Shown: positions 1-9,477 of the stretch, piece after piece | How the letters are laid out: the number at the start of each line of letters is the position of its first letter | Numbering within the stretch: the first letter of the stretch is position 1 | Origin: an uncultured Eubacteriales bacterium | GTDB lineage: Bacteria; Bacillota; Clostridia; Oscillospirales; Acutalibacteraceae | DNA: 25,243 bases | Reading direction: 5' to 3' | NCBI GenBank assembly: GCA_905198155.1 | Contig: CAJKBQ010000034.1 | Location: 1-25,243 of the forward strand | Program-made: the position numbers and the translations under genes | Notes under the pieces: generated by a model | The model's database searches: none | Seen by the model: the letters and a program-made list of their open reading frames with translations, nothing else | What the model was told of the DNA's origin: nothing

Positions 1-756
1 GATACATGCCGGCGGTGGAAATCGGAATATCCGGCAATCCTTCCACGCCATTGGGAAGAAAATGGACAGACAGCCAATGTGTATGCATTTGTGCGGTATT
101 TGAGCAGCCGTTTGCCGGAGAACAGTTTAACGGCGGTATCAAATGGTGCTTGCTGCGTGGTAGGCAATCAGGCATATGTGATCCAAAAGGGGAGTCGAAT
201 GGCCAACAACAGTGCCGTGGCCAGCATGGGATACGGGCTACCCGCAGCAATCGGGACTTGCATTGGCAGTGGACGGCGTCAAACGATTTGTCTGGAAGGC
301 GACGGCTCCATCATGATGAACCTGCAAGAACTGCAAACGGTGCTGACGAACCGGCTGCCCATTAAGATTTTCCTCATCAATAACCAGGGTTATCAATCCA
401 TTCGTATTACGCAGAACAACCTGTTTCATACGCACTGCAAGGTAGGCGTTGGGCCTGAAAGTGGAGATCTGTCGTTCCCACAGTTTGAAAAAATTGCGGC
501 AGCGTTTGGTTATCCGTATTACAGCGCGCACAGCAATGCGAAAATGAAAACAGCCGTTGATGCGGCACTGGCGGCCGACGGACCTGTATTTTGTGAGATA
601 TTTACGGATACCAAGCAGGTATGGGAACCGAAAAGCGCGACTAAGCGGTTGCCGGATGGGACGCTTGTCAGCCCGCCGCTGGAAGATTTGGCTCCTTTCC
701 TGCCACGCGAGGAGTTGGCAAAGCAGATGTTTATTCCGATGATCGATGAGGAGTAA
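1..756 (+). CDS. Thiamine-pyrophosphate-dependent acetolactate-synthase-like enzyme (5' truncated)
   Basis: The reading frame is open from base 1, so the N-terminal part lies outside the window; 251 residues of the C-terminal TPP-binding domain remain. The TPP/Mg motif is plain: GDGS at residues 100-103 and NN at 127-128, the usual GDG-x(24-27)-NN spacing. The surrounding MNLQELQTVL and the later SFPQFEKIAAAFGY match the acetolactate synthase superfamily. True acetolactate synthase is usually next to ilv genes. This one is followed within 10 bp by an NAD-dependent epimerase/dehydratase and then a glycosyltransferase, a setting typical of polysaccharide loci where such enzymes attach a pyruvate-derived two-carbon unit to a keto-sugar (YerE-type). 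The sugar role is inferred from context; the TPP family call is firm. Confidence 0.85.
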   Translation, partial: DTCRRWKSEYPAILPRHWEENGQTANVYAFVRYLSSRLPENSLTAVSNGACCVVGNQAYVIQKGSRMANNSAVASMGYGLPAAIGTCIGSGRRQTICLEGDGSIMMNLQELQTVLTNRLPIKIFLINNQGYQSIRITQNNLFHTHCKVGVGPESGDLSFPQFEKIAAAFGYPYYSAHSNAKMKTAVDAALAADGPVFCEIFTDTKQVWEPKSATKRLPDGTLVSPPLEDLAPFLPREELAKQMFIPMIDEE

Positions 757-766
757 GAAAATCGTG

Positions 767-1687
767 ATGAAACGTGCGATTGTAACCGGCGCCACCGGTA
801 CTGTTGGAACGGCGCTGGTTCAGGAACTGATTAACCACGGCATAGAGGTGCTCGTTTTTTGCCGCCCAGGCTCGAAACGAAATGTCCATATTCCGCAAAG
901 CCCCCTCGTGACCTGCATGGAATGCCCGCTGGATCGCTTGGATACAGTACAAAACACCACCGGAAAAACGTATGACACATTTTATCATTTTGCGTGGACC
1001 GGAACCACCGGCGCCGGGCGAAATGATATGTATTTGCAGAATGCGAATGTGAAATATACATTGGATGCGGTGGTAGCCGCAGGGCGTTTCGGATGCACGA
1101 TGTTTGTGGGTGCAGGCAGCCAGGCCGAGTATGGACGGGTGAACGGCGTATTGCGGCCGGACACACCGACCCATCCGGAGACCGGATACGGAATCGCAAA
1201 ATTATGCGCAGGGCAAATGGCACGGGAACAGGCGCACCAAATGGGAATTCGATCCATTTGGGTGCGGATTCTGAGCGTGTTTGGACCCAATGACGGCAAT
1301 CAAAGCATGATTATGGCAACCATCCAGAAGCTACAAAGCGGACAATCTCCCGAATTTACAAAAGGAGAACAGATATGGGACTATATATATAGTCGCGATG
1401 CTGCTGCTGCGTTTCGACTGTTGGGTCAGCACAATTTGGACGGGAAAACTTATGTTTTGGGCAGTGGTCATCCACGTCAGTTAAAATCGTATATTTGTGC
1501 CATTCGGGATATCGTCGCACCGAATGTGGATTTGCGGATGGGTGCAATCCCATACGCAGACCGACAAGTGATGCATTTGGAAGCGGATATCTCGGCATTG
1601 AAACAGGATGTTGGATTTGAACCGACGTGGTGTTTTGAGGATGGCATCCGTGCGATGGTTCACATTGAAAACGACGAACTGCGGTGA
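767..1687 (+). CDS. NAD-dependent epimerase/dehydratase (extended SDR)
   Basis: About 306 residues. The N-terminus has the Rossmann motif TGATGTVG (Gly8, Gly11 and Gly14, the GxxGxxG pattern), and Tyr141-x3-Lys145 (YGIAK) is the SDR catalytic pair, so the enzyme should be active on a nucleotide sugar or similar substrate using NAD(P). The frame can be extended to an ATG at 746 that overlaps the preceding gene. I prefer ATG 767 (or GTG 764) because GAGGAG at 748-753 then lies at ribosome-binding distance and MKRAIVTGATG is the standard family start. It is translationally close to the TPP enzyme, so a two-step modification of one sugar is plausible: two-carbon transfer, then reduction or epimerisation. 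The substrate cannot be read from sequence. Confidence 0.85.
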   Translation: MKRAIVTGATGTVGTALVQELINHGIEVLVFCRPGSKRNVHIPQSPLVTCMECPLDRLDTVQNTTGKTYDTFYHFAWTGTTGAGRNDMYLQNANVKYTLDAVVAAGRFGCTMFVGAGSQAEYGRVNGVLRPDTPTHPETGYGIAKLCAGQMAREQAHQMGIRSIWVRILSVFGPNDGNQSMIMATIQKLQSGQSPEFTKGEQIWDYIYSRDAAAAFRLLGQHNLDGKTYVLGSGHPRQLKSYICAIRDIVAPNVDLRMGAIPYADRQVMHLEADISALKQDVGFEPTWCFEDGIRAMVHIENDELR

Positions 1688-1690
1688 GAT

Positions 1691-2608
1691 ATGATGAGCA
1701 ATGAAACGCCAAAACACGCATATTTGATTCTTGCGCACAATCAGTTTACTCTATTGAAAATGCTGCTGCAAACGATTGATGACCCGAGAAACGACATCTT
1801 CCTTCATATAGACCGAAAAGCGACATTTGACCCGCAGGACATTCGCCCAGCGGTGAAAAAGTCCCGGCTGTTTTTCACGGAACGAATCCCGGTGTATTGG
1901 GGCGACGAATCGCAAATTCAGGCAACTTTGCAGCTGCTGAAAACCAGTACAGAAACAGCGCATTACGTGTATTATCATTTGATTTCCGGTCAGGATTTTC
2001 CACTGGTATCGCAGGACACGATACACGCGTTTTTTGATGCTCATCAGGGTCAGGAGTTTATTAGCTGTTCTCCAGTGAATGAGATGGATATGAGACGAAT
2101 TCGGTACTATTACCCGTTCCAGCGTTGTTTCGGCAGACATACCCGGCTGAATTTTGCAGCGAATCGCATTCTGATTGCGGCAGAACGTGTTTTGCGCATT
2201 GATCGGACACGCAGTGGATACCGGACGTATGGAATTGGCGCAAACTGGTTTTCGATTACAGACCGAATGGCTCGGTATGTACTGACGCAGCAGGCAGATA
2301 TCCAAAAGCACTTTTACTGCGGATTCTGTGCAGACGAAGTATTTCTCCAAACGCTATGGCTGAACGCGCCGTTTTACGACGAGAAAATTCACTATCGCGC
2401 ACATATCAATCATCACCCCAACATTGGGCAAATATACTTTGATGTGCTGCGGGCGATTGACTGGACACGCGGTCGACCGTATACTTACGATGCACGCGAT
2501 TTTGAAATGCTGAAATCATCCGGTTGTTTCTTCGCACGTAAATTGTCCGAAGAAAAAAGTATGCAATTGGCGCAGATGCTGATGAAGTCCATCGCCGGTT
2601 CACCGTGA
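1691..2608 (+). CDS. Core-2/I-branching beta-1,6-N-acetylglucosaminyltransferase family protein (GT14-like)
   Basis: About 305 residues. The N-terminal KHAYLILAHNQ and IFLHIDRKATF, the central HLISGQDFPLVS, and the later Cys/Asp-containing GFCADEVFLQTLW are hallmarks of the bacterial core-2/I-branching family. These enzymes transfer a sugar from a nucleotide donor onto a surface glycan. There is no signal peptide or membrane segment, so it should work on the cytoplasmic side. The gene starts 3 bp after the stop of the epimerase; ATG 1694 is equally possible and better spaced from the weak GGTGAG at 1683-1688. Base composition is lower in GC than in the genes after 2650, as for the two genes before it, consistent with a polysaccharide cluster acquired as a block. 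Donor and acceptor are unknown. Confidence 0.8.
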   Translation: MMSNETPKHAYLILAHNQFTLLKMLLQTIDDPRNDIFLHIDRKATFDPQDIRPAVKKSRLFFTERIPVYWGDESQIQATLQLLKTSTETAHYVYYHLISGQDFPLVSQDTIHAFFDAHQGQEFISCSPVNEMDMRRIRYYYPFQRCFGRHTRLNFAANRILIAAERVLRIDRTRSGYRTYGIGANWFSITDRMARYVLTQQADIQKHFYCGFCADEVFLQTLWLNAPFYDEKIHYRAHINHHPNIGQIYFDVLRAIDWTRGRPYTYDARDFEMLKSSGCFFARKLSEEKSMQLAQMLMKSIAGSP

Positions 2609-2657
2609 AATAAGTGTTGCAGCGTGTGATCTTTACCCGGAAGGAGGTTCCCGAAAA

Positions 2658-5033
2658 ATGAAGCGCATCGCGCGCTGGGCGGCATTGCTGTGGATGTTTG
2701 TTCTGCTGCCGCACGCCGCTGCTGCGGAGCGAATTTCATTTGCACAAATTACACTGCCCGAACCAGCCATCGGCGCGGCGGCCGGGGCGGCGTCCGTTTC
2801 CGGCAGTCTGCCGTATACCTGTGCCGGCACGGTGTGGGAAGTCCGCACGGCGGGCGGCAGCTGGGCATCGGCCGCACAGCCGTTTGCGGCAGGCGCGGTA
2901 TACCGCGCGCGGGTGACGCTGCGCGCCAAAGACGGTGCGTCGTTCGCGCAGGCAGCGGACGGCACGTTCGACGGATTTTTGGACGTGCTGACCGGCACCG
3001 AACCGGAAAGCACTGCCGCCGTCGTCAACAGCGCGGGCGATTTGGAGCTGACCGTGCAGTTCCCGGCGCTGGGCGGCGCGGCCGTGACCACCGTCGCGCT
3101 CAGCGGATGGACTGCGCCGATCATTGGCAGCAAGCCGTCCGCGGAGATTGCCGCCGCCCTGCGCACGGATACGGCGGCCGTGTCGCCGGATGCCGTGACG
3201 GTATCGCTGCGCTGGCAGGCGAAGTCCGGCAGCGGCTGGTCGGACTGGCCGGTGAAAGACACGTTTGCCGCCGGGACGCATTACCGCGCCATGATCGATA
3301 TCCGGCTGACCGGGTCGCACACGTTTTCGTTCGATGCGGCCGGGCAGTACGCCGGGGTCGTCACCGTCAACGGCACGCCGCAGTCCGGGACGCGGAACGG
3401 CGACGGACTGCGGATTGTGATCGACTACGGGACGCTGCGGGCGCAGACCATCTCTGCCGTTGCGATTACCGGGCTGGACGCACCGGAAATCGGCGGGTAC
3501 CCGAGCGACGGATATACCGTGTCCAGCACGCCGGCCGGTGCGGCTGTTGCGATGGCGACGCAGTGGCAGCGCAGCCGCGACCGCACCAATTGGGCCGATA
3601 TTTCGACGACAACGACCGCTGCATCCGGGTATTATTACCGGGTGCATATTTATCTGCGCCCGCAGAATGCGCAGTGCGCGTTCACCGATCAAACGACAGC
3701 CACGATCAACGGGCAGTCGGTATCGTGCAGCATTCCGACGTCCGGCACGTTCACCGGATGTCTGCATCTCCTCTGCGATTTTGGCGCGTTGGAGGTCAAG
3801 CCGTCCGCGCCGCGCATGACCGTGCAGCCGACGTCGGTCACGGTGCAAACGGGCGATACGGCTGCGCTGCATCTGGCCGCTGCGTCGCCGGACGGCGGGA
3901 CGCTGATTTATCAATGGTACACCGGCGTCACGACCGACCGCACCCGCATGACCGCGATTCCCGGTGCGACATCGCCGGATTACACCGCGCAGGCGGAAAG
4001 CGGGACGCGGTATTACTGCGCGGCAGTGTGGAACCGGCTGGGCAATCTGCGCAGCGAGCCGGTTTATTCCGACATGGTCTCCGTCACCGGAACGGCGCGG
4101 CCGACGGTGGGCACGCCGGTCTTTACGCGTCATCCGGAATCCGCTGCGGCGCTGCTGGGCGACGACATGACGCTGGCGGCGCAGGCGGCAGTCAATGGGA
4201 GCGGCATCCTCCGGCTGCAATGGTTTGCCGCGGATGATGCGGACTTCCGGGATGCGAAAGCCATCCCCGGCGCGACGCAGGCGGAATATACCGTCCCGCA
4301 AATTGCCGGGACGCGGTACTACCGGCTGGAAGCCCGCGCCGTCAACGGATCGCTGGAAAGCGCGCCGGTATTCAGCCGCACGGCGGCCGTGACCTATACG
4401 GCGCCGCCGGCCACGCTGGAACGGATTGAGATGGTGTCGCCGCCCGTGCGGCTGCAATATACCGTCGGCGAGCTGCTGGACTGCACCGGGCTGTGCATCC
4501 GCGTGATCCGGACCGACGGCAGCGAAACGCGCACGGATGGATTCGTGTGCACGCCCGTCGTGCTGCACACGGCCGGAACGCAGCAAATCACGGTGTCCTA
4601 CGGCGGGAAGCACGCGGTGTTTGACGTGTCTGTTGCGGCATCGCCCGTCGGCGCGGCTGATCCGGTCGGGTTCGGGTATCCGGATCCGGAATCTGCCGGT
4701 TCGTCCGATGTGTCCGATGCGTCCGGCGATACGCCGCGCACGTCGGACGTGTCCGGCGGGCATATGCATACGGGGGACGGCGTGTGGCGGTGCGACGCGG
4801 AAACGCATTTTCAGCGGTGCGCGTGCGGCGCGAAAGTGCTGTGCGGCGCGCACGAATTCGTCCAAACCGAATCAGGCTGGGTGTGCAGCGTATGCGGATT
4901 CGTGTCCGGGACACAGCCGGGCGGCATGGGCGCGATGTTGGTCGCAGTCGCCATCGGCATCGCCGCGCTGGCTGCGGCGATTGTGGTGGGGATTGGGCTG
5001 CGGCGGAAACGGAAGAAACCCGGGGATTCCTGA
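2658..5033 (+). CDS. Secreted, C-terminally membrane-anchored repeat protein with Ig-like domains
   Basis: 791 residues preceded by a strong AAGGAGG (2641-2647). Residues 1-23 form a signal peptide (MKR, hydrophobic core, cleavage near AAAA). Three repeats of about 110 residues follow (roughly 25-380), each with a W, a later TxYRAxxxL strand and, in two of them, an ATxNG-like strand, a layout common in clostridial surface proteins. Two Ig-like domains come next (about 385-475 and 480-580, each with QW(Y/F) and RYY). A Big_3-like domain follows (about 585-665). Then comes an S/D/G-rich linker, a Cys/His-rich segment (about 700-748, with CACG and CSVCG), one transmembrane helix and a tail of Arg/Lys. 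There is no LPxTG, so anchoring is by the helix. Likely an extracellular binding or adhesion protein; the ligand is unknown. Confidence 0.75.
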   Translation: MKRIARWAALLWMFVLLPHAAAAERISFAQITLPEPAIGAAAGAASVSGSLPYTCAGTVWEVRTAGGSWASAAQPFAAGAVYRARVTLRAKDGASFAQAADGTFDGFLDVLTGTEPESTAAVVNSAGDLELTVQFPALGGAAVTTVALSGWTAPIIGSKPSAEIAAALRTDTAAVSPDAVTVSLRWQAKSGSGWSDWPVKDTFAAGTHYRAMIDIRLTGSHTFSFDAAGQYAGVVTVNGTPQSGTRNGDGLRIVIDYGTLRAQTISAVAITGLDAPEIGGYPSDGYTVSSTPAGAAVAMATQWQRSRDRTNWADISTTTTAASGYYYRVHIYLRPQNAQCAFTDQTTATINGQSVSCSIPTSGTFTGCLHLLCDFGALEVKPSAPRMTVQPTSVTVQTGDTAALHLAAASPDGGTLIYQWYTGVTTDRTRMTAIPGATSPDYTAQAESGTRYYCAAVWNRLGNLRSEPVYSDMVSVTGTARPTVGTPVFTRHPESAAALLGDDMTLAAQAAVNGSGILRLQWFAADDADFRDAKAIPGATQAEYTVPQIAGTRYYRLEARAVNGSLESAPVFSRTAAVTYTAPPATLERIEMVSPPVRLQYTVGELLDCTGLCIRVIRTDGSETRTDGFVCTPVVLHTAGTQQITVSYGGKHAVFDVSVAASPVGAADPVGFGYPDPESAGSSDVSDASGDTPRTSDVSGGHMHTGDGVWRCDAETHFQRCACGAKVLCGAHEFVQTESGWVCSVCGFVSGTQPGGMGAMLVAVAIGIAALAAAIVVGIGLRRKRKKPGDS

Positions 5034-5047
5034 ATGGAATCCCCGGG
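5019..5047. terminator. Bidirectional hairpin overlapping a stop codon
   Basis: A perfect 12-bp inverted repeat, CCCGGGGATTCC (5019-5030) and GGAATCCCCGGG (5036-5047), with a 5-nt loop containing the TGA stop of the surface protein gene. It lies between two convergent genes and 27 bp from the end of ackA. U-tracts are poor on both sides; the minus-strand side is followed by a TTTCTTCC stretch. Probably a shared transcription end. Confidence 0.7.
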
Positions 5048-5074
5048 CTTCATTGATTTGGACGATTCGCCCCA

Positions 5075-6280
<1,206 letters not shown>

Positions 6281-6329
6281 AAGTAAAAAACCCTTCCTTT
6301 CAGTTTGGAACCGATTTTGCCTGTTTTGC

Positions 6330-6358
6330 TTGCGTTCGATTCCGTCCTGTATTATAAT
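6330..6358 (+). promoter_or_regulatory. Sigma-A type promoter of tmcAL
   Basis: TTGCGT (6330-6335), 17-bp spacer, perfect TATAAT (6353-6358), about 42 bp before the ATG at 6400; the RBS AAGGAG is at 6381-6386. The -35 is weak, the -10 is consensus. Confidence 0.65.
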
Positions 6359-6399
6359 AATATAAAATTCGACTTTTTGCAAGGAGTTCCGGAAAAGAA

Positions 6400-7599
6400 A
6401 TGTGCCGCAATACGCAAATTTATGGGGTCATATGCGAATTCAACCCGTTTCACAACGGTCACCGCCACCTGCTGCGCCAAATCCACGCGGCGGGCGGCAC
6501 GGTCGTCGCCGTGATGAGCGGGGCGCTGGTGCAGCGCGGCGAACCGGCCGTCGTCGGCAAGCACGCACGGGTGCGCAGTGCGTTGGCGTGCGGCGCGGAT
6601 TTGGTGGTGGAGCTGCCGGCGGTTTGGGCGTGTGCCGGGGCGGAATCGTTTGCGGCGGGCGGCGTATCGGTGCTGAACGGACTGGGCTGCGTCGATGCGC
6701 TGGCGTACGGCTGCGAGCACCGCGACGCGGCGCTGCACCGCCGGCTGGCGGAAGCGCTGATTTCCGCCGAATTTTCGGCTGTACTGCACGACCGCTGGCG
6801 CGACGGCCGCACGTTCGCCGCCGCCCGGCAGGATGCTGCCGCGGCGATTTTGGGTGCCGACGCGGCCGCCCTGCTCCGCTGCCCGAACGATACGCTCGCC
6901 GTGGAGTACCACAAAGCGCTTCTGCGTACCGGCAGCGCCATGCAGCCGTTCCCGGTGCAGCGGATTGGGAGCGCGCACGACGGCGCGCCGGACGGCGGAT
7001 TTGCATCGGCGTCGACGATCCGGGCGATGCTGGCGGCGGGGGTGTCGCCCGCGGACTATATGCCCGCGGAATCGCTGCGCCCGGTTCTGGACGCATGGAC
7101 GGCGCAGGGCGGCGTGCCGTCGCTGGAACGGCTGGCGCGCGCGGTGCTGCTGCGGCTGCGGACGGCCGACCCGGCGGAGCTTGCCGCCCTGCCGGAGGTG
7201 TCCGAAGGGCTGGAACACCGGTTGATTGCCGCCGCCCGCACGGCGCACACGGTGGCGGAGCTGTATGACGCGTGCAAATCGAAACGGTACACGCACGCGC
7301 GGATCCGGCGGATTGTGCTGGCACTGCTGCTGGGCTGCACCGCGGCCGACCGCGCGCAGCCCGTGCCGTACGTCCGGGTGCTGGGGCTGCGCGACGGCGG
7401 CCGGGCTGTGCTGCGCCGCGCGCGGGACACCGCCCGCCTGCCGATCGTCACCCGCCCCTCGCAAATCGCATCCCTAAGCGATACCGCCCGCCGCACCTTC
7501 GCCCTCGAACGTGCCGCCACCGACCTGTGGTCCCTCTCCTGCCCAATCATCCAGCCCCCCTCCACCGACTACACCCAAAAAATAATCTACACGCCATAA
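6400..7599 (+). CDS. tmcAL: tRNA(Met) cytidine acetate ligase (YlbM family)
   Basis: The family activates acetate with ATP as acetyl-adenylate and transfers the acetyl group to the wobble C34 of elongator tRNA-Met, giving N4-acetylcytidine. 399 residues, the usual length. The N-terminus has the nucleotidyltransferase signature in CEFNPFHNGHRHLL (the HxGH box is HNGH), followed by MSGALVQRGEPAVVGKHAR, ADLVVELPAVWACAGAESFA and GFASASTIRAML, all characteristic of this family. It faces ackA across a 120-bp intergenic region, so an acetate-producing and an acetate-using enzyme share one control region. The very high GC content explains the many shadow frames. Function is known from Bacillus; the call here rests on motif match. 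Confidence 0.93.
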   Translation: MCRNTQIYGVICEFNPFHNGHRHLLRQIHAAGGTVVAVMSGALVQRGEPAVVGKHARVRSALACGADLVVELPAVWACAGAESFAAGGVSVLNGLGCVDALAYGCEHRDAALHRRLAEALISAEFSAVLHDRWRDGRTFAAARQDAAAAILGADAAALLRCPNDTLAVEYHKALLRTGSAMQPFPVQRIGSAHDGAPDGGFASASTIRAMLAAGVSPADYMPAESLRPVLDAWTAQGGVPSLERLARAVLLRLRTADPAELAALPEVSEGLEHRLIAAARTAHTVAELYDACKSKRYTHARIRRIVLALLLGCTAADRAQPVPYVRVLGLRDGGRAVLRRARDTARLPIVTRPSQIASLSDTARRTFALERAATDLWSLSCPIIQPPSTDYTQKIIYTP

Positions 7600-7642
7600 C
7601 AAACACCCCCAAAAGTAAGGTAAACCAACTATAATTACAACC

Positions 7643-7669
7643 AAATATCTATTATCTCTTATCTATTAT
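7643..7669 (+). repeat. 27-bp AT-rich repeat, left copy (inverted relative to 13166-13192)
   Basis: This 27-bp stretch, built of TCTATTATC-type units, is found exactly and in reverse orientation at 13166-13192. Further imperfect TATTATCTATTATCTATT units continue to 7689. It lies between the end of tmcAL and the T-box promoter; its AT content contrasts sharply with the surrounding sequence. Confidence 0.85.
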
Positions 7670-7701
7670 GTATTATCTATTATCTATTTCCCCAAACCCC
7701 C

Positions 7702-7730
7702 TTGACAACCCGCCCCCAATGCGCTATAAT
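7702..7730 (+). promoter_or_regulatory. Consensus sigma-A promoter of the T-box operon
   Basis: TTGACA (7702-7707), 17-bp spacer, TATAAT (7725-7730). Both hexamers match consensus perfectly, so transcription should be strong and constitutive, leaving control to the leader. Expected start is near 7737. Confidence 0.92.
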
Positions 7731-7739
7731 AAAACAAAA

Positions 7740-8031
7740 TTCGATACTGAAACAAAGCGACGAAGGAATTATTGGCGGGTCTGTCCGGCATTTCAGAGAA
7801 ACGGCGGTGGGTGCAAGCCGTGTGCGGCGATTCGATCCAAGTCTCATTCCTGAGCAGAGTCCCGGAAAGGCGTCCGCCGTGTATGGGATTCCGGTTTGCC
7901 CCGTTACCATGGCAGCGGACTTGTTGGAGTCCGGCGAGCGGCCGATTTTTTCGGCAAGCAGGGTGGTACCACGAACAGTTGATTCGTCCCTGAGATTTGC
8001 AAGCGATTTGCAGGTCTTGGGGACTTTTTTT
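7740..8031 (+). promoter_or_regulatory. T-box riboswitch leader, probable leucine specifier (CUC)
   Basis: The leader senses uncharged tRNA and allows read-through of its terminator. The 14-nt T-box core AGGGTGGTACCACG lies at 7960-7973. The TGGT bulge (7964-7967) would pair with tRNA ends ACCA, that is discriminator A73, as in tRNA-Leu. The Stem I apical region GGTGGGTGCAAGCC is at 7806-7819. On the 3' side of the specifier loop, CTC (7843-7845) is followed by A7846 and by TTCC, which pairs with GGAA at 7765-7768. CUC is a leucine codon, which fits the LeuA-like gene downstream. The T-box class is certain; the specifier reading is by hand and could be one base off. Confidence 0.93.
7986..8031 (+). 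terminator. T-box-controlled intrinsic terminator
   Basis: GTCCCTGAGA (7986-7995) pairs over 10 bp (with two G-U pairs) to TCTTGGGGAC (8015-8024) and is followed by seven T residues (8025-8031). It overlaps the antiterminator side of the T-box in the normal arrangement, 27 bp before the first gene. Confidence 0.88.
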
Positions 8032-8058
8032 ATCATCAGAAAGGAAGGTTCATCATTC

Positions 8059-9441
8059 ATGAGAACGATTCAAATTTCGGACCGGACATTGTGCCGCACG
8101 GAAGGAACGTACAGCTTTAAGGAAAAAATCGGGATTGCACGGCTGCTGGGCAATTTGCAGGCGGACGTGATCGAACTGCCGGCGATCGAAAACGGCCGGA
8201 CGGATGTGCTGCTGGTGAAGACGATCGCTTCCTTTGTGAAGCGCAGCGTACTGTCGGTGGAAACCGGCGGCACGGCCGAAGGCGTCGCCGCCGCAGCCGC
8301 CGCACTGGAATCGGCGGCACACCCGCGGATGCGCGTGTCGCTCCCGGTATCGGCCGTCGGGATGGAGTACGGGTACCACAAAAAGCCCGCCAAAATGCTC
8401 GACCTGATCGGCGCCACGGTGGCGGCAGCCAAAGAAAAATGTCCGGACGTCGAGTTCTGCGCCGTGGACGCCACCCGCGCCGACGACGGCTACCTCGCGC
8501 AGGCCATGCAGGCCGCGATGAATGCCGGCGCGTCCACCGTCACCATCTGCGACGACGAAGGCGTCATGCTTCCGGACGATTTCGGCGCGTTTGTGGCGCA
8601 GACCATCCGCGAAGCCGAAGTGCCGGAGACGGTGCGCGTGGGCGTGATGTGCCGCAACCCGAACGGGCTGGCCGCCGCCAACGCCGTGCTGGCGGTCAAG
8701 TCCGGCGCGCAGCTGGTGAAAACCGCCGTGGACGGCGAGATCACCGACCTCGACACGTTCGCCACCATCGTCCGCAATTGCGGCGACAACACCGGCCTCG
8801 CGTGCGGCCTGCGCGTCACGGAGCTGAAACGCACCGTGCAGCAGATTCGCTGGATCTCCGGCGCGACCGCCGAGGTGCGTGCATCGGCCGTCTCCGCCGC
8901 GCCGGAAGTCCACCTCGACGCGCACGACGCCCCGTCCGCCGTCAGCGCCGCCGTCCGTATGCTGGGGTACGACCTGTCCGAAGAGGACGACGCCAAGGTG
9001 TACGAAGAATTCAAGCGCGTGGCCGAAAAGAAAACCGTCGGGACCAAAGAGCTGGAAGCGATCGTCGCCTCCACCGCCATGCAGGTGCCGCCGACGTATC
9101 AGCTGGTGCGCTACGTCATCAACTCCGGCAACGTGATCTCCGCCTCCGCGCAGATCTGCCTGAACCGCGACGGCCGCGAGCTGAACGGCATCGGCATGGG
9201 CGACGGCCCCATCGACGCCTCGTTCCTGACGGTGGAGCAGATCGTCGGCCATCACTACGAGCTGGACGACTTCCAGATTCAGGCCGTCACCGAAGGCAAA
9301 GAGGCCATGGGATCCGCGCTGGTCAAACTGCGCAGCAACGGCAAACTCTACGCCGGGAATGGCATCTCCACCGACATCATCGGCGCAAGCATCCGCGCCT
9401 ACCTCAGCGCGCTCAACAAGATCGTGTACGAAGAAGCGTAA
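8059..9441 (+). CDS. 2-isopropylmalate-synthase-like protein with substituted active site and LeuA regulatory domain
   Basis: 460 residues, starting at ATG 8059 behind AAGGAAGG; a longer open frame runs back through the riboswitch and is not a start. Residues 1 to about 270 form an HMGL-type TIM barrel and about 340-457 a LeuA allosteric/dimerisation domain (GMGDGPIDASF, then GNGISTDIIGASIRAYL). Aligned by eye to E. coli LeuA, the usual DTTLRDGEQ reads DRTLCRTEG (residues 8-16). The usual SxED before the x-R pair reads CAVD (134-137). The metal-binding HxHDD reads MCRNP (197-201), and the GERAGN segment is missing. The family's metal ligands and catalytic Arg/Glu are therefore replaced. It is either a non-catalytic leucine sensor/scaffold or an enzyme of different chemistry. 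It should not be called leuA without test. Confidence 0.85.
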   Translation: MRTIQISDRTLCRTEGTYSFKEKIGIARLLGNLQADVIELPAIENGRTDVLLVKTIASFVKRSVLSVETGGTAEGVAAAAAALESAAHPRMRVSLPVSAVGMEYGYHKKPAKMLDLIGATVAAAKEKCPDVEFCAVDATRADDGYLAQAMQAAMNAGASTVTICDDEGVMLPDDFGAFVAQTIREAEVPETVRVGVMCRNPNGLAAANAVLAVKSGAQLVKTAVDGEITDLDTFATIVRNCGDNTGLACGLRVTELKRTVQQIRWISGATAEVRASAVSAAPEVHLDAHDAPSAVSAAVRMLGYDLSEEDDAKVYEEFKRVAEKKTVGTKELEAIVASTAMQVPPTYQLVRYVINSGNVISASAQICLNRDGRELNGIGMGDGPIDASFLTVEQIVGHHYELDDFQIQAVTEGKEAMGSALVKLRSNGKLYAGNGISTDIIGASIRAYLSALNKIVYEEA

Positions 9442-9477
9442 CGCCGTCAAATCATTACGGAAAGGATCGAGATTTCA

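Noticed and set aside
2736..4865. Long minus-strand frame opposite the surface protein
   Set aside because: Low-complexity Arg/Gly/His translation with no recognisable domain; the plus strand has signal peptide, domains and RBS.
7702..8058. In-frame N-terminal extension of the LeuA-like protein to an ATG at 7702
   Set aside because: It would translate the promoter, T-box and terminator; the start at 8059 has a ribosome binding site and the family N-terminus.
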